Source: Apostichopus californicus (taxonomy: Eukaryota; Echinodermata; Holothuroidea; Aspidochirotida; Stichopodidae). From it: a stretch of 20,043 bases of DNA. The notes below the pieces were generated by a model that was not told where the DNA came from, did not search any database, and was given only the letters and a program-made list of their open reading frames with translations. Shown one piece after another: positions 1-11,200 of this stretch. Both the position numbers and the translations under genes were made by a program. Every line of letters begins with the position of its first letter. Positions within the stretch are counted from its first letter, which is position 1. The stretch covers positions 1-20,043 of the forward strand of contig JAIPMN010014931.1 of assembly GCA_020650975.1 (NCBI GenBank). The letters run 5' to 3'.

Positions 1-897
1 CTGATTGAGTCAACGTAATTCTTTAATTTCTTTCTAGAAGTTCTATAAAGTGTGTATTGGGTAAGATAGTTTACTTTGTAACTTTAAACCTCATCGAGAG
101 CTACCTACGTTGTAAAACAACATCAAAGTAATGAAGTATAGTACTGTACGTGCAATAACACAACATACATAGTTACAATATAAATATGCACACAAGTTAC
201 GCAACTACACTGTACAGTATAGTATATATATACTAGCAGTTTCTTACACAGAATGTTCTTTACATCGCACAATGTTGTAACCATGGATGCACTACCCTTA
301 AAGCAGCAATTTGCGTTGATTCTCGAGATTTTCCAATACTAGGATACTATACCAATGACGTAAACTAAGCTAACTGTAAAGTTTCAACTCAAACTATTCC
401 CGAAAAGTGCCAAAAATATGACATTTTCTGATTTTCGTATTTTGAATCTTTGACTTCGATAGACTCCTCCCACTTGTAGGAACCTTGTGAATATGTATAA
501 CGGACAAGGTACTTTGAATAGCAAGGTAAACAGTAAACAAAAATCAGCTGAGGAGATGTACGTACTGCGCGAAGGGACAGTTACGCCATATCTCATTGCA
601 TACGATACCCTAAAAACCCAAGAAAATTCGTCGCTCCGCGAAAATAAAACAGCAAGGATACATAAGAGAGAAAGTTATTGAACCAGAAGAACCCGATCGG
701 TACGTAACATTCGCGTGAACGATATCGTATCACTCTACTCGGTGTTACATAGGCTAGTTACTGTAGTACAATCAGACCTATTAGTGTGTGACTTACACTG
801 GGTAGGCCTGAATAACGTTATGTACACGCTCTGCATTGTGCACTAAAAGCAATGTAGCTATGAGTGTAGCGCAATGGGGGCCGTTAGTTTCCGGACC
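1..897. other. No supportable gene
   Basis: AT-rich sequence. A 64-codon plus-strand frame at 487-681 (MNMYNGQGTLNSKVN...) overlaps a minus-strand frame of similar size. Neither has a recognisable domain or flanking splice signals that I trust. Confidence 0.6.
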
Positions 898-982
898 CGT
901 TAGTTTCCTCTCTTGAAAAGCCTAAGTTTCCTCCTCTAACAACATGGGAGAAAATAACGTTTTTCAGGAGAGGAAAGTAACG
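898..982. repeat. Inverted repeat, 22-bp arms
   Basis: Arms 898-919 (CGTTAGTTTCCTCTCTTGAA...) and 961-982 are complementary at 20 of 22 positions, separated by 41 bp. GTTAGTTTCC is also repeated just left of the arm at 893-902 in altered form. This may be a small MITE; no clear target duplication was found. Confidence 0.65.
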
Positions 983-3900
983 TTTCTCATAAGTGAATGC
1001 AATAAGGCATATTGGCTAGGCCATGTGGAGATTTAAGTAGTGCTTTGCAGCAAGGGATTACCATGCCAATGAATGAGTCTATTTTTAGCGCCAAGTCATA
1101 CATAAACATCTCTTCACTGATTGGTTGAATTTGAATAGGCGGTTTTGTAGAGCTGCATGTGATAAATACTAAATGATTCGATGTGTCAGGGAGACACTTT
1201 CTCAGAATCATATAAAAGCCTTAATTACTTGCTAATTAACGTTCGATGTGGGGAAAAAAGTATGACAAAGTCTTAGTTTTGTCTTTTGTGATTGTATTAT
1301 GATAAAAACTTGATAAACACGGAAAAACTGAGGAAAAACGGCGACTCAACGCAAAATGCTGCTTTAAGTATGTGGTTGTACATTCTTCTTTGCCATAACA
1401 AACAAGATTTTAAATATTTTTGGTTGCTGGATATGTCAACAACAACAAAAAAAAGTCCAAACATTTTTTTTAAATTTATCCAAGGTAAGAATTTTTTTGG
1501 TAAACAAGCCTTGAGGCATGAACAGACACAAATTGAAACCAGAGAAGAAAAATCCTGACCCTAACTCATCATTAACACCTTATCTTCAATAACAGACAAA
1601 GGGTCAAGGCTGTCAGTCAGAATTTGACCTCAAGGTCATATTTTCAGCTGCAAAAACAGTAGGGGTTCTCTGAAATGACAGGCTAATATTCATCAAACAT
1701 GTGTGGAAAGCATGATCAGTCTAAATAAACGTTTTCCTGTCAATATCAAAAGTCGTTGCTGTGGAAAAACTTGCTGTATATATACATTGATGCGTTCCAT
1801 TTCCTACGGTGGTCCAAACAATCTTTTTGGGACTAGTAAGCACGTACTTCAACATCACAAGATCATGACGACATACTTTTTCCCAAGAATTGTTTCCCAT
1901 TTTAACATAAACACACACAAGCACATGATCACTGCACAAAAATATGATAACTGAAGCATGTGGTCAAATGAGCCACGAAATTTAACACAAGTTTGCAACA
2001 AAGACATTACTGTGGTATGAATGCAATACTCCCAATGCAGAGAGAACAAACACATTGAGAGATGAAAAATCCTTTTCAGATCAGACATATATGTTAGCTT
2101 CCCATAAAATTCATAAATCATCTCAACTCATAACATTTTGTGATCAAAATATGATTCAAATATTAAGTGATTGTCTCAGAAACTTCGTACCATGAGCGCT
2201 TCCTGTTGAAACAATACAATATCTTGTTTTAATCAAGTAGAGTTTTATTGTCTAGCAACTTATAGTAACATACAGTAGAAATATAGCTAAGTCAATGACC
2301 TATACTGATATGAGACTTAAGTATAAATCAGTTTTCATATTTTTGTTTTAAATAGTTTCTAACTTTAGATAATTATGACCAGGATAAAGGGGAGCTAGGA
2401 TGCATCGATACAATCTTTCTACAGTCAATAACATGCCAGCATGGTTACTACAAGAAGGACTACTTCCCATTACCCACTAACTAGCATTTAAGTTTGCTAT
2501 TTATAAAACTTTAATTTTAATGCAGAAATTTTGCATCCCACAAATATGATGTGACCTTTTCCTGTGCCACAGACTTAATACACTTTCAAACCATTAACAT
2601 CTACACATAATTCAGCCTTCACCGTTCCTGTTACTTAATTACTATTTCAGACATACAATATGACAGATCTATTTTCATATTCTTTGTCAATTGTTTCTTT
2701 AATGGTTGAGCACTAGAAGAGCCAGTGATAAAACTCAATGCAAAAAGCAATGCATAACAGTTTCATCAAGATATAACCAATTTTTTTCTGCTGGTTTCTT
2801 GCACATGATTATATCTGTAGAGCGATATGTTCATGGCTAGGACACATTTTTCACAGAAGTTCAGGTTTTGGTATGACTTTTAAGTTAAGTCTATAGCTCC
2901 ATTGGCTGCATGCCTTTAGCAATAAGACATACAGTGTTCTGAATGACTGAAAAGTTTATTTGTGTTTAAATAACTATTTGGCAATGAGAAAAGGCTAGGC
3001 TGATGCCCATAAAAACATAAAGCAAAGTAGCCAACCGTTAAATTGTTCCCTTCAGGAAATCACTTATGTGATGGTTATTTAACATGTATATTCATCATTG
3101 CATGTTGGAGACTTAAAACCAAAAAGAAAAACCGTTGTAGAATCTGGTACAAGTCAAAGAAATCCTTTATCAGTGTCACTACATATTCGAGTCATAAGTT
3201 TTTATTTCGGCCTACCCGTTTAAGATTTGAGGCTAGGCATATAGGAGAAAAGCCAAATTGAGGGCCTAACATTAGGCATAGGCCTGTTACTGTAGTACTA
3301 GGCCTATGTAGTTCCTGAAGATACAATATCCAGTTTCTTGGTATAGCCTCTCTGTTGCATAGTTATGTATACATAACATGATTTCCCTGATCCTGTGGGG
3401 CACTAGAACCAAGCACAACATTAATATGAATTAGCCTATGTGTGTTTTGAAAGTAAGATTGTGCATTTTATGAGTATGTTAACTGTTACTAGTGTTAGTT
3501 GCATTTGCTTCATCACTGCCACTAAAGTTAGTCCTACTCCAAGTCCTAGGTCTACACGACTTCAAAACTAACAGCAACTATTTCCTGTACTGCTTATTTA
3601 TTTTATACTTCTGTTTGTGTTTGTGAATGTAATTTTTCATATTTGTATTTAGCCCTATGCTCTTTCAGTCTTTGTTTATAATGTTAATGTTTAGCTCCAA
3701 TGAAAAAACAATCCTTTACGACTGATTTGGATTGTAAATAAACTTGAAACCTGAAATAAGCAGGTCTATGCACAATGTGAGCTCATATTCCAAAGGGTAT
3801 GCTCGGGTTATGCTTAGTCGTTATGTACATCTTAAGATGCTTCATTGCTCAAACTTCACGTTTAATCTGCCTAATCCAACCATAGAACACTTCTAGCAAA

Positions 3901-4534
3901 ATTTGCTGACCCACTATGGTAGGCTCTAGTCATAATAAGTAACTTGGATCGGGATTGACAGTCAAACGCGGTGTTGCTTGAACAGCGTTCATGTAGGGTC
4001 TATGAACAATCTAGTACGAACGACTTGGTAGACTACGTTGGTCCTATAGGACGTACTTACTTGAGTAGTGCGACTAAAACTGGTCCTCTTTTGGTCTTTA
4101 ATAAGTTCAGATAGGATCAAAGGAAACCACCGTTTAGTCACAAAGAAAACACAATTATTACTTTTAACTTGAAGTGCAACCTTAAAATAACCTACCTTTC
4201 CGGCTATCATCCAACAGCGAAATATCCGTATTCCAGTAAGTAAATTTCCACTTGAACTGGCGTCCGTTCGTTACGATCACTATCAAAATGACTTTTCAAT
4301 AGTTGTTATTACAGTTATCCAGCATTGCAGTACAGTGCTAAGTACAAGTCGATACACGAAGCAAATGATGCTTGACATGTTATGTATGTCTAAGTGTACA
4401 CACTCAAGGATTACCTACACGCACATATCGAACATGTAGTCAGATGAGTTTTTACTGCCTAAAAATCATGTTATTGAAAAGGGATGGATGGGGTAGGATA
4501 TGCTGATGGTACCCCAAATTTGATAAAGAGAATA
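983..4534. other. Intergenic or intronic DNA without a supportable gene
   Basis: Only short open frames with no recognised domain. An AATAAACTTGAAACCTGAAA phrase near 3736 resembles the 3' ends of transcripts or retroelements in marine invertebrates, but no body could be tied to it. AGGCCTA-type words cluster at 3210-3310. Confidence 0.6.
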
Positions 4535-4542
4535 TTTTCAAA

Positions 4543-4692
4543 CAGTGGCGTAGCCAAAGGTAGGGATGGCTTAGCCACCGAAAAAATTGTCTGCCCCACA
4601 AAAAAAGTAGATAATTGAGTTTGTTTTTGGAAGAGAAGTTCTGCCCGTGGAAAAGTTGAGCCTCTTTAAAGAAGTATATAGCTACGCCCCTG
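4543..4692. mobile_element. Small hAT-like MITE
   Basis: 150 bp, starting CAGTGGCGTAGCC and ending, read inward, CAGGGGCGTAGCT. Flanks TTTTCAAA (4535-4542) and TTGTCAAG (4693-4700) match at 6 of 8 positions, consistent with an old 8-bp target duplication. There is no coding content. Confidence 0.7.
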
Positions 4693-5410
4693 TTGTCAAG
4701 GTACTATTTGCTGTCCCTGTAACGACAGAAACGCGTCACGAGACAGGTCGAGCTAACGGACATTTGGAATCAGATGAGTTTTCTTTGCCGGTAGGATTTG
4801 ATGTTTCCTGCTTAACTAAGTTCTTTCTTTTCTTTAATTCTTTGAGACTTATGCACTTTCCTTTTGATTGTGACTGCACGCACTATTTCATTATCTTTTC
4901 AGTCTTTTGATGTTAGTTGGCTTTCAAGCTTAATTTCTATGGAAATTTGTTATTTTCATATTTCCAGTTACGGTAGTCCAAACATAAGTCATTCGTAATT
5001 CTAACAAAACTGAAGAAAAGTCTATATAACGATCAATGTTTTGACAGTAGAAACGACGTATGGTCGTGAGCACAATTGACTATAGGTTATCAGAATTCAG
5101 CCCCATATTGTGCTAGAAATTCACTGAGGATCAAATTTCGACAAGTAGATAAAAGCATTGAAGACTCGCCCCAAACCGCGTGCCACCCTCTGAAAAAGTG
5201 AACTTTCCGTTGCTTACAAGTGAAGATTTCTTCTTGTCGCTACAAAATGCAGACAGTAATGAAACGTGATACCTTGTTATCTTTTATCTAACCTCGCTGC
5301 TATGTACACTGTGCTGTGGGTATTGACCGTAGCTGTATGTATTGACTGTACACTAGTGTCTAAATACCGACTGTAGCAAGCTGTGTGTATTTTCTGGGAT
5401 CGATCGTGGT

Positions 5411-5443
5411 GTTTCTTTGTGCGCGAGTCTTCACACCCTTTAA
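5411..5443. repeat. 33-bp dispersed repeat, copy 1
   Basis: GTTTCTTTGTGCGCGAGTCT followed by TCACACCCTTTAA. It matches 19380-19412 at 32 of 33 positions, while the flanks do not match. Family unknown. Confidence 0.85.
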
Positions 5444-5719
5444 CTGCCACTATGTACGTTGTTATCAACACTGAGGTAGTTAATGTTCTATTCTAACATT
5501 CCTAAGTGTCTGTGAAAATGTAAAATAATCAGAACCTCCAGAAAGGAACTTTTGAAAACCTCTAGCAAGTTTTAGCTTGATTCTGTGGGCAATACTGATG
5601 ACATTTTGCTATTCATTATTATTTCTGCTAAGGGTTAGTTTATGTGCTTAAATACTTCAACATTTTATGTACTTTGTTAGAAAATTATATCTAAAGTATT
5701 TTATAAAGAGCAAAGACAT

Positions 5720-5850
5720 GTACGGCAAGACAGGGATTCGAACCTTTGATTTCTGGGTTACTACCCGCCCGTTGTTATTAACTTTTGTAATAACATATAG
5801 TGATAGTATGTGGTCTTGCTCATCGAGCGCTCAAACATAGTATCCAGTTT
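5720..5850 (-). mobile_element. tRNA-like SINE relic
   Basis: On the minus strand a perfect B box, GGTTCGAATCC (5744-5734), is followed by CTGTCTTGCC. About 85 nt upstream lies GAGCGCTCGATGAGCA, resembling the end of a tRNA D-arm. The spacing is too long for a tRNA and the T-stem pairs poorly, so it is not called as a tRNA gene. Confidence 0.4.
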
Positions 5851-6088
5851 ACATATAACGGAAACTCATCTCAAAAACAACAACAAAAAGACAACTTTGG
5901 AAAAAAGAGGGCGTACATCGAAAATGGTCAAAACTTGCGCACTTGTAAGCAGAACACTTAGTACAAATGAGCATTTTCAGACGGTGCCAGCCAACCAAAA
6001 TACTCACGAAAATTGCTGAGAACCAAGGTTGATGCATCTGATAATTGATTTATTTTAATATTTTCAACTAATTTATGGTATGTGTTAT

Positions 6089-6139
6089 CTTGTGTCAGGG
6101 GAGGGCTTACAGTGATCTAGCCACCCCGCCAGACACAAG
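6089..6139. repeat. Short imperfect inverted repeat
   Basis: CTTGTGTC at 6089-6096 pairs with GACACAAG at 6132-6139. Pairing continues weakly inward (13 of 17 positions) around an unpaired centre. The role is unknown. Confidence 0.5.
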
Positions 6140-7195
6140 GGACAAAGCCAGCAATACAAATGGTATGAAAAAAAAGTGACAAGATTTAGCACACTTGATA
6201 ATTTCAGTCAGTTTTTATTGCACTTCAGTTCATGGGGATAGTGTAATGAAGCCACGTGAAGTGTGTGACAGCGTCAAAACAACTACATAGCTAAAAGGAG
6301 AGTGTACCTTCCTGGACGTACTTCAGTATAAACGAATATTAAAAATATTGAAAAGATCAAAATTGTTTTGCGTGTTAGTAGAGCTTTTGTTTCTTTGCAG
6401 TAAATGCTCTACAGTTCCCTCCAACACATTTAGTTAAAAAAATATAAACAATCTTGAGCTGAAGCATATACTTAATATCTGATTTGATAAGCAGGAGATG
6501 GTGGCTAGTGAAGCCCGGGGCCTTTGGACACTGCCTGATTGTTTAACTGGCCCGTCCACTGTACCCCTGGCTTATTTACATACCCATGGTTGTGGTAGTC
6601 TCCATGATAGGCAATCGTTAGCTATGTCTTAGGAAAAGTGTAATCTATTTATAATCAATGGCCATTCCTCAATAATCACAAACTGGGGGGTTAGTTAATA
6701 TCTTTTGCACTACAAAAAGGCTATGAGGTTCATGCAGAAAATTTTCAGAAATTTCACTAAAACGTTCATACAACTTTAGCCACTAGTAATTTCTTTGAAG
6801 GTTTGAATGCATTTACAATGTTCATCTATACATACCAACAGCCTTCAGAGTCTTATACTCAATTTCCAATTTTATCAAAATCTGGCCATCTTCTTTTCAT
6901 TCATGTCATACACTACCATCAAAATAAACAATTGGTGTTTTCACCTCATCTGAGACATCTTAACTGGGGCTTGATGCAGCTCAGTATGAATTTCTTTTGA
7001 GCCCCACATAAATTACAAACGTAGGTTCTTCCTCCACCTCTTGACTTGATAATAAATGTTCAGTACACTAAAAAGCAATGTTTCCTTTAAAGTAACTTTA
7101 ATAAAGAAACAAAAATGATTAAAGTTGTGATATTATTCAGGTACGAATCCAGAGGAGTTTGGGCAGTAACCACCCTCATTCCCCCATCAACTCCT

Positions 7196-7208
7196 CCCCC
7201 CCCCCCCC
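7196..7208. repeat. 13-base C run
   Basis: A homopolymer of C within a pyrimidine-rich stretch, in the intergenic part. The length may vary between reads. Confidence 0.8.
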
Positions 7209-7849
7209 TCAGCTCCCTTTTCCATCTTCCCGAAAACATTTAAAAGTACTTATTAGTAAAACCTAACATTTAGCCCAAGTTATGTTGATGAGTATGCCAA
7301 AATATGATTATAAATTTACTTTTTTAGAATGGCAGAACCATTCCTAAAATCCATCAATTTGTGTATACTATGCAACATGTCATTCATGATATCTTTGATT
7401 AAATATGCCTCAGATTGCACCATGTTAATATCTAAAAATGTTACAAAAACATTTCTACTTCCAGAAGATTCCCCTTACAAGGAAAGTCAGCCTCCACAAC
7501 CACATAACCAGCCTCCCTCTGTAGAAAAATATGAAACTGCTAATTCTTTTCATCTGTAGAAAAGGTTTCAAGTTACCAAAATATTCTTGTTTGCAATAAA
7601 TAAAGAATACTTAGAAATTTAAATCATTAGAAAAATCAACCAATTAGTTTTAGTTTTAAAACATCAAATTCATGTTTCCATGGTCTTGCTAAAAGAATCC
7701 TTCCCCTTTTTCCTTTTTTTTTTGTATCCTTTTTCGTTTTTCATAATTTTCTGACCATAATTCCTGTTTATCATATGCTCATGTAGAGTAGGCAGGTTAC
7801 CTTGCACCCGTAACCATGGGAACTATATATTCCTTCAAAACACAACTCT

Positions 7850-7855
7850 TTTATT
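7850..7855 (-). promoter_or_regulatory. Candidate poly(A) signal of the pseudokinase gene
   Basis: TTTATT on the plus strand reads AATAAA on the gene strand, about 330 nt beyond the stop codon. I found no closer AATAAA on that strand between 8180 and 7860. The region is AT-rich, so a chance match is quite possible. Confidence 0.35.
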
Positions 7856-8180
7856 TAATTTTTTTGTGCAGTTGAGTGGTCTGTATTTTTTTCTTGTAGT
7901 TTTGCAATATTGTTCTACTGATTTCTGACAATTCCCCTTTTATCTGTCAATCAATTTAAAAAAAATTTTAAAAATTCAATTTTAGCTGATCATATTCACC
8001 TCGGTCTGTTATCACAAGAAAACGTAAGCAATTAGTCTTATTCTTAATCATGTGAACACTACATGTTTAAAAACCAATTAACATGATTAATATCATCTTA
8101 AGCAAAAAAAAAAAAAAGTCAGAAAAGTTATTTCGACATTAAACCTCCTTTCTTGGTGTCGATATCCTCAAGTGTGGGCT

Positions 8181-8248
8181 TCAGTCTTCACTCTCGAATT
8201 CCCTTTCCTGAAATTCGTCTCGAATTTCTGAAAGAGTGCTTTCAATTT
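8181..8248 (-). CDS. Exon J: acidic C-terminal tail and stop
   Basis: 68 nt, phase 1 in. The acceptor is TTTCCTTCTTTTCAG. It encodes IESTLSEIRDEFQEREFESE then D and a TGA stop at 8183-8181. The tail is short, acidic and helix-like and contains no recognised motif. The reading phase agrees with exon I only when the first exon I donor is used. Confidence 0.82.
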
Positions 8249-11200
8249 CTGAAAAGAAGGAAATCTTTTGGATCAATTTGGTAGACTCAATCAAATCAAC
8301 CCTACTCAACAGAAACACAAGGTTTAAGAATATGTGAAGGGTAGTTGTAGGACACATCTTTTTGTATGGTATCTAAAATCGTTTTTTTTTTACAGGAAAA
8401 TGGATAAAAAAGATAAACATCGGGTAGATTCCCTCTTCTGAAGAAAGAACCTATGATGGATAACTGGGATCTAAAATAAACCTCTTAAAAAGAGCAATAA
8501 GATCTCAGATGAAAGGTGTTCGCATTTGCGTATGTGTGATATGCATGAAGGCGGAGTCTACTTGGAAAGTTCACATCTGATTGGCCCTCTCAAGCGATTT
8601 GTTATTTCATAATAATATTGTAGGTGTGCTCAGTTCCCACCAGTTACAACTATGTGAACGATATCTCATAAAATCAGTCTCCCTTCAGCGTCCAGATGAA
8701 GAGTTTAATCACCGAGTGTTTGAACGGATCTCAATGGAGAAGCCATCACAATCACAAAGTTCTTTTCTTCACATGCCCAGCATATAAAATTTCATGTGAT
8801 TGAATGTCACAATTTTTTTTTTTTCATTTAGATTCAACATTAATGTGAGGAAAGGAGATAAGAAAATCAAAGACAAAATCAAAATTTTGAAAAAAAAAAA
8901 ATTTACTCGCTTTTTTTTTGTTGCAAATATCAAGGTGGTAATTTTCTAGGCTTTGTATCCTAAATATTTAATCGACCCCATGGTACCCACTTCCCATCCC
9001 CTATTCTGACAGTTTTATTGTTCTGTTTTAATGTACCTGATATTTTGGGTCATATTTAATCAACCCGATGGTACCCACATCCCATCCCCTATTCTGACAG
9101 TTTTATTGTTCTGTTTTAATGTACCTGATATTTTGGGCCATATTTAATCGACCCGATGGTACCCACGTCCCAACCCCGTATTCTGACAGTTTTATTGTTC
9201 TGTTTTAATGTACCTGATATTTTGGGCCTGTGCTTTGGATCAAACGATCTGCAGTGCCTCACAAGCTTACTCAAAGCATTGTTGAGATGATCATCAAGCC
9301 TCAGATTAAACTCCTCCTTCTTGTCGTCACAAACAAATTTGTGTACAGCTTCTTCACTGGCATCATCTCCTAAATGAAAAGAGATGAACTTACAATTAAG
9401 ATAATTTCAGATTCCTGGTTTTTATCTGTGATGGATGCTATTCCTGAAATGAAATATCAAAACCAGATGATTTTTTGTTTCAAAATCGACCGAGACGAGA
9501 CACACACTCGTGGATATACACACTAGGGCTTGTCAGACGTCTGCCATAAGACCGAACTGTCCCAGCAGCTCAGCGTTATCTGTCATTACCTCCCACATTT
9601 AGTGTCCCACATTTCTGATATATAAGGGTTTGAGGCAAACTAAAACAATTGACATCTCATATTTACTGGAATCCCACAGCCCGCTACACATTTGCACCAT
9701 GTAGGCTTCCATAAATATAGCTGTTCATGTACGCATAGGCCTACACAGTGTCTACATTGCAAATCAGTACAATTTCATTGCAGTTAATAATGGGTGACTA
9801 GACATCCCCGTTTACTGGCGACAGTCCCAGGATTTCACGGACTGTCACTGATCATTTCGCAAATATTTAAAAACATACGGAATAATAATGACAATTTGAA
9901 AAGCAAAAAAAAGCAATGAAAGTGTTTCTAGAGAATGTATCACAGAGACGTGGGCACTTGGGTGTTAAAGTTGCAAATATTATCCAATGTAAAAAGATAC
10001 CTGGGTTACTGGAACAGCATGGCTTGGTTTGAGTAAAATTTAATTTTATACAGCATCATTCCAAACTGAAGCTTATTAAGGCAATGTACATCCAACATTG
10101 TGCCTCATAAAGTACACACACACATGCATGCACACAAGCCATAGGTTTGTCAAAATGTCATGTCAAAATGCATGCAAGTATAATCAAGGAAAATGTAGCA
10201 CATTTTTGTTCTGAGTATCCTCCACAGTTTAATAAAAATGGAAAAAAAATTGAATGTAACCATCTTTGTGTTTTGTTGTGTCTCAAGTAGAACCCCAAGA
10301 TATGACAGAATACTTATAATGCAAGATTCGTTATGGATGAGTTGCATGATGGGGACTGTGTCTTCGAATCACAAACTTCCACGAAGAAATGTACTTGAGA
10401 GTCTGATATGAAATGGACGAAACTCCTTTGATCTAAGAAGCCATTGTAGGACTTTTGAATGGCATATTCAGTGCAAGAATGCTATTACCAGTTTGTTAGG
10501 CTAGGGTAGATTGGAGTGTGTTTGTGTGTATAGGAGACAGGAAAGAGAGGAGTGAATTAAACACACAAGTGTTAATTAATTAATATATTCAAAAGAATTG
10601 GATACCTAATACACTGGAGAATGGCTTGGTTTGAGTAAAAATCTCCCAAAGAATGATTCCAAACCTGATGAGAAAGAAAAAATGGTAAGATGCAATTACC
10701 GGACTGTCTCAGAGACTTGAAGCATGCAAACTAATTCAGAAATGGTAAGACATTATTACCGGACAGTCGCAGAGACTTGAAGCAATGCAAAGTCAATCGG
10801 AAATGGTAAGACATAATTACCGGACAGTCGCAGACTTGAAGCATTGCAAACAAAATGGGAAATGGTAAGACATAATTACCGGACAGTCGCAGAGACTTGA
10901 AGCATTGCAAATTGCATCGGAAATGGCAAGACGCAATTACCGGACAGTCGCAAGAGAGTTGAAGCATTGCAAAGTAAATCGGAAATGGTAAGACATAATT
11001 TACCGGACAGTCGCAGAGACTTGTAGCATTGCAAAGTAAATAGGAAATGGTAAGACATAATTACCGGACAGTTGCAGAGACTTGAAGCATTGCAAAAAAA
11101 AATGGGAACTGGTAAGGCTTAATTACCGGATAGTCGCAGGTACTTGAAGCATTGCAAACAAAATCAGAAATGGTAAGACGCAATTACCGGACAGTCGCAA

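Larger units (their letters stand above)
4701..8180. other. Mostly unannotated; includes the likely 3' UTR of the gene
   Basis: Apart from the repeats listed separately, no coding exon could be supported on either strand. The stretch from 8180 down to about 7830 is probably the 3' UTR of the pseudokinase gene. A plus-strand AATAAATAAA occurs near 7596. Confidence 0.55.

Noticed and set aside
5734-5744. tRNA gene on the minus strand based on a perfect B box
   Set aside because: The distance to the D-arm-like part is too great, the T-stem pairs poorly and no clear anticodon arm is present; kept only as a SINE relic.
7329-7559. 76-codon plus-strand frame followed by AATAAATAAA
   Set aside because: The nearby poly(A)-like signal made it tempting, but there is no recognisable domain and no convincing upstream exon.
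9785-9850. Phrase GGTGACTAGACATCCCCGTT with ACAGTCCCAGGATTTCACGG
   Set aside because: It resembles ends of transposons seen widely in animals, but no partner end or target duplication was found, so it is not called.
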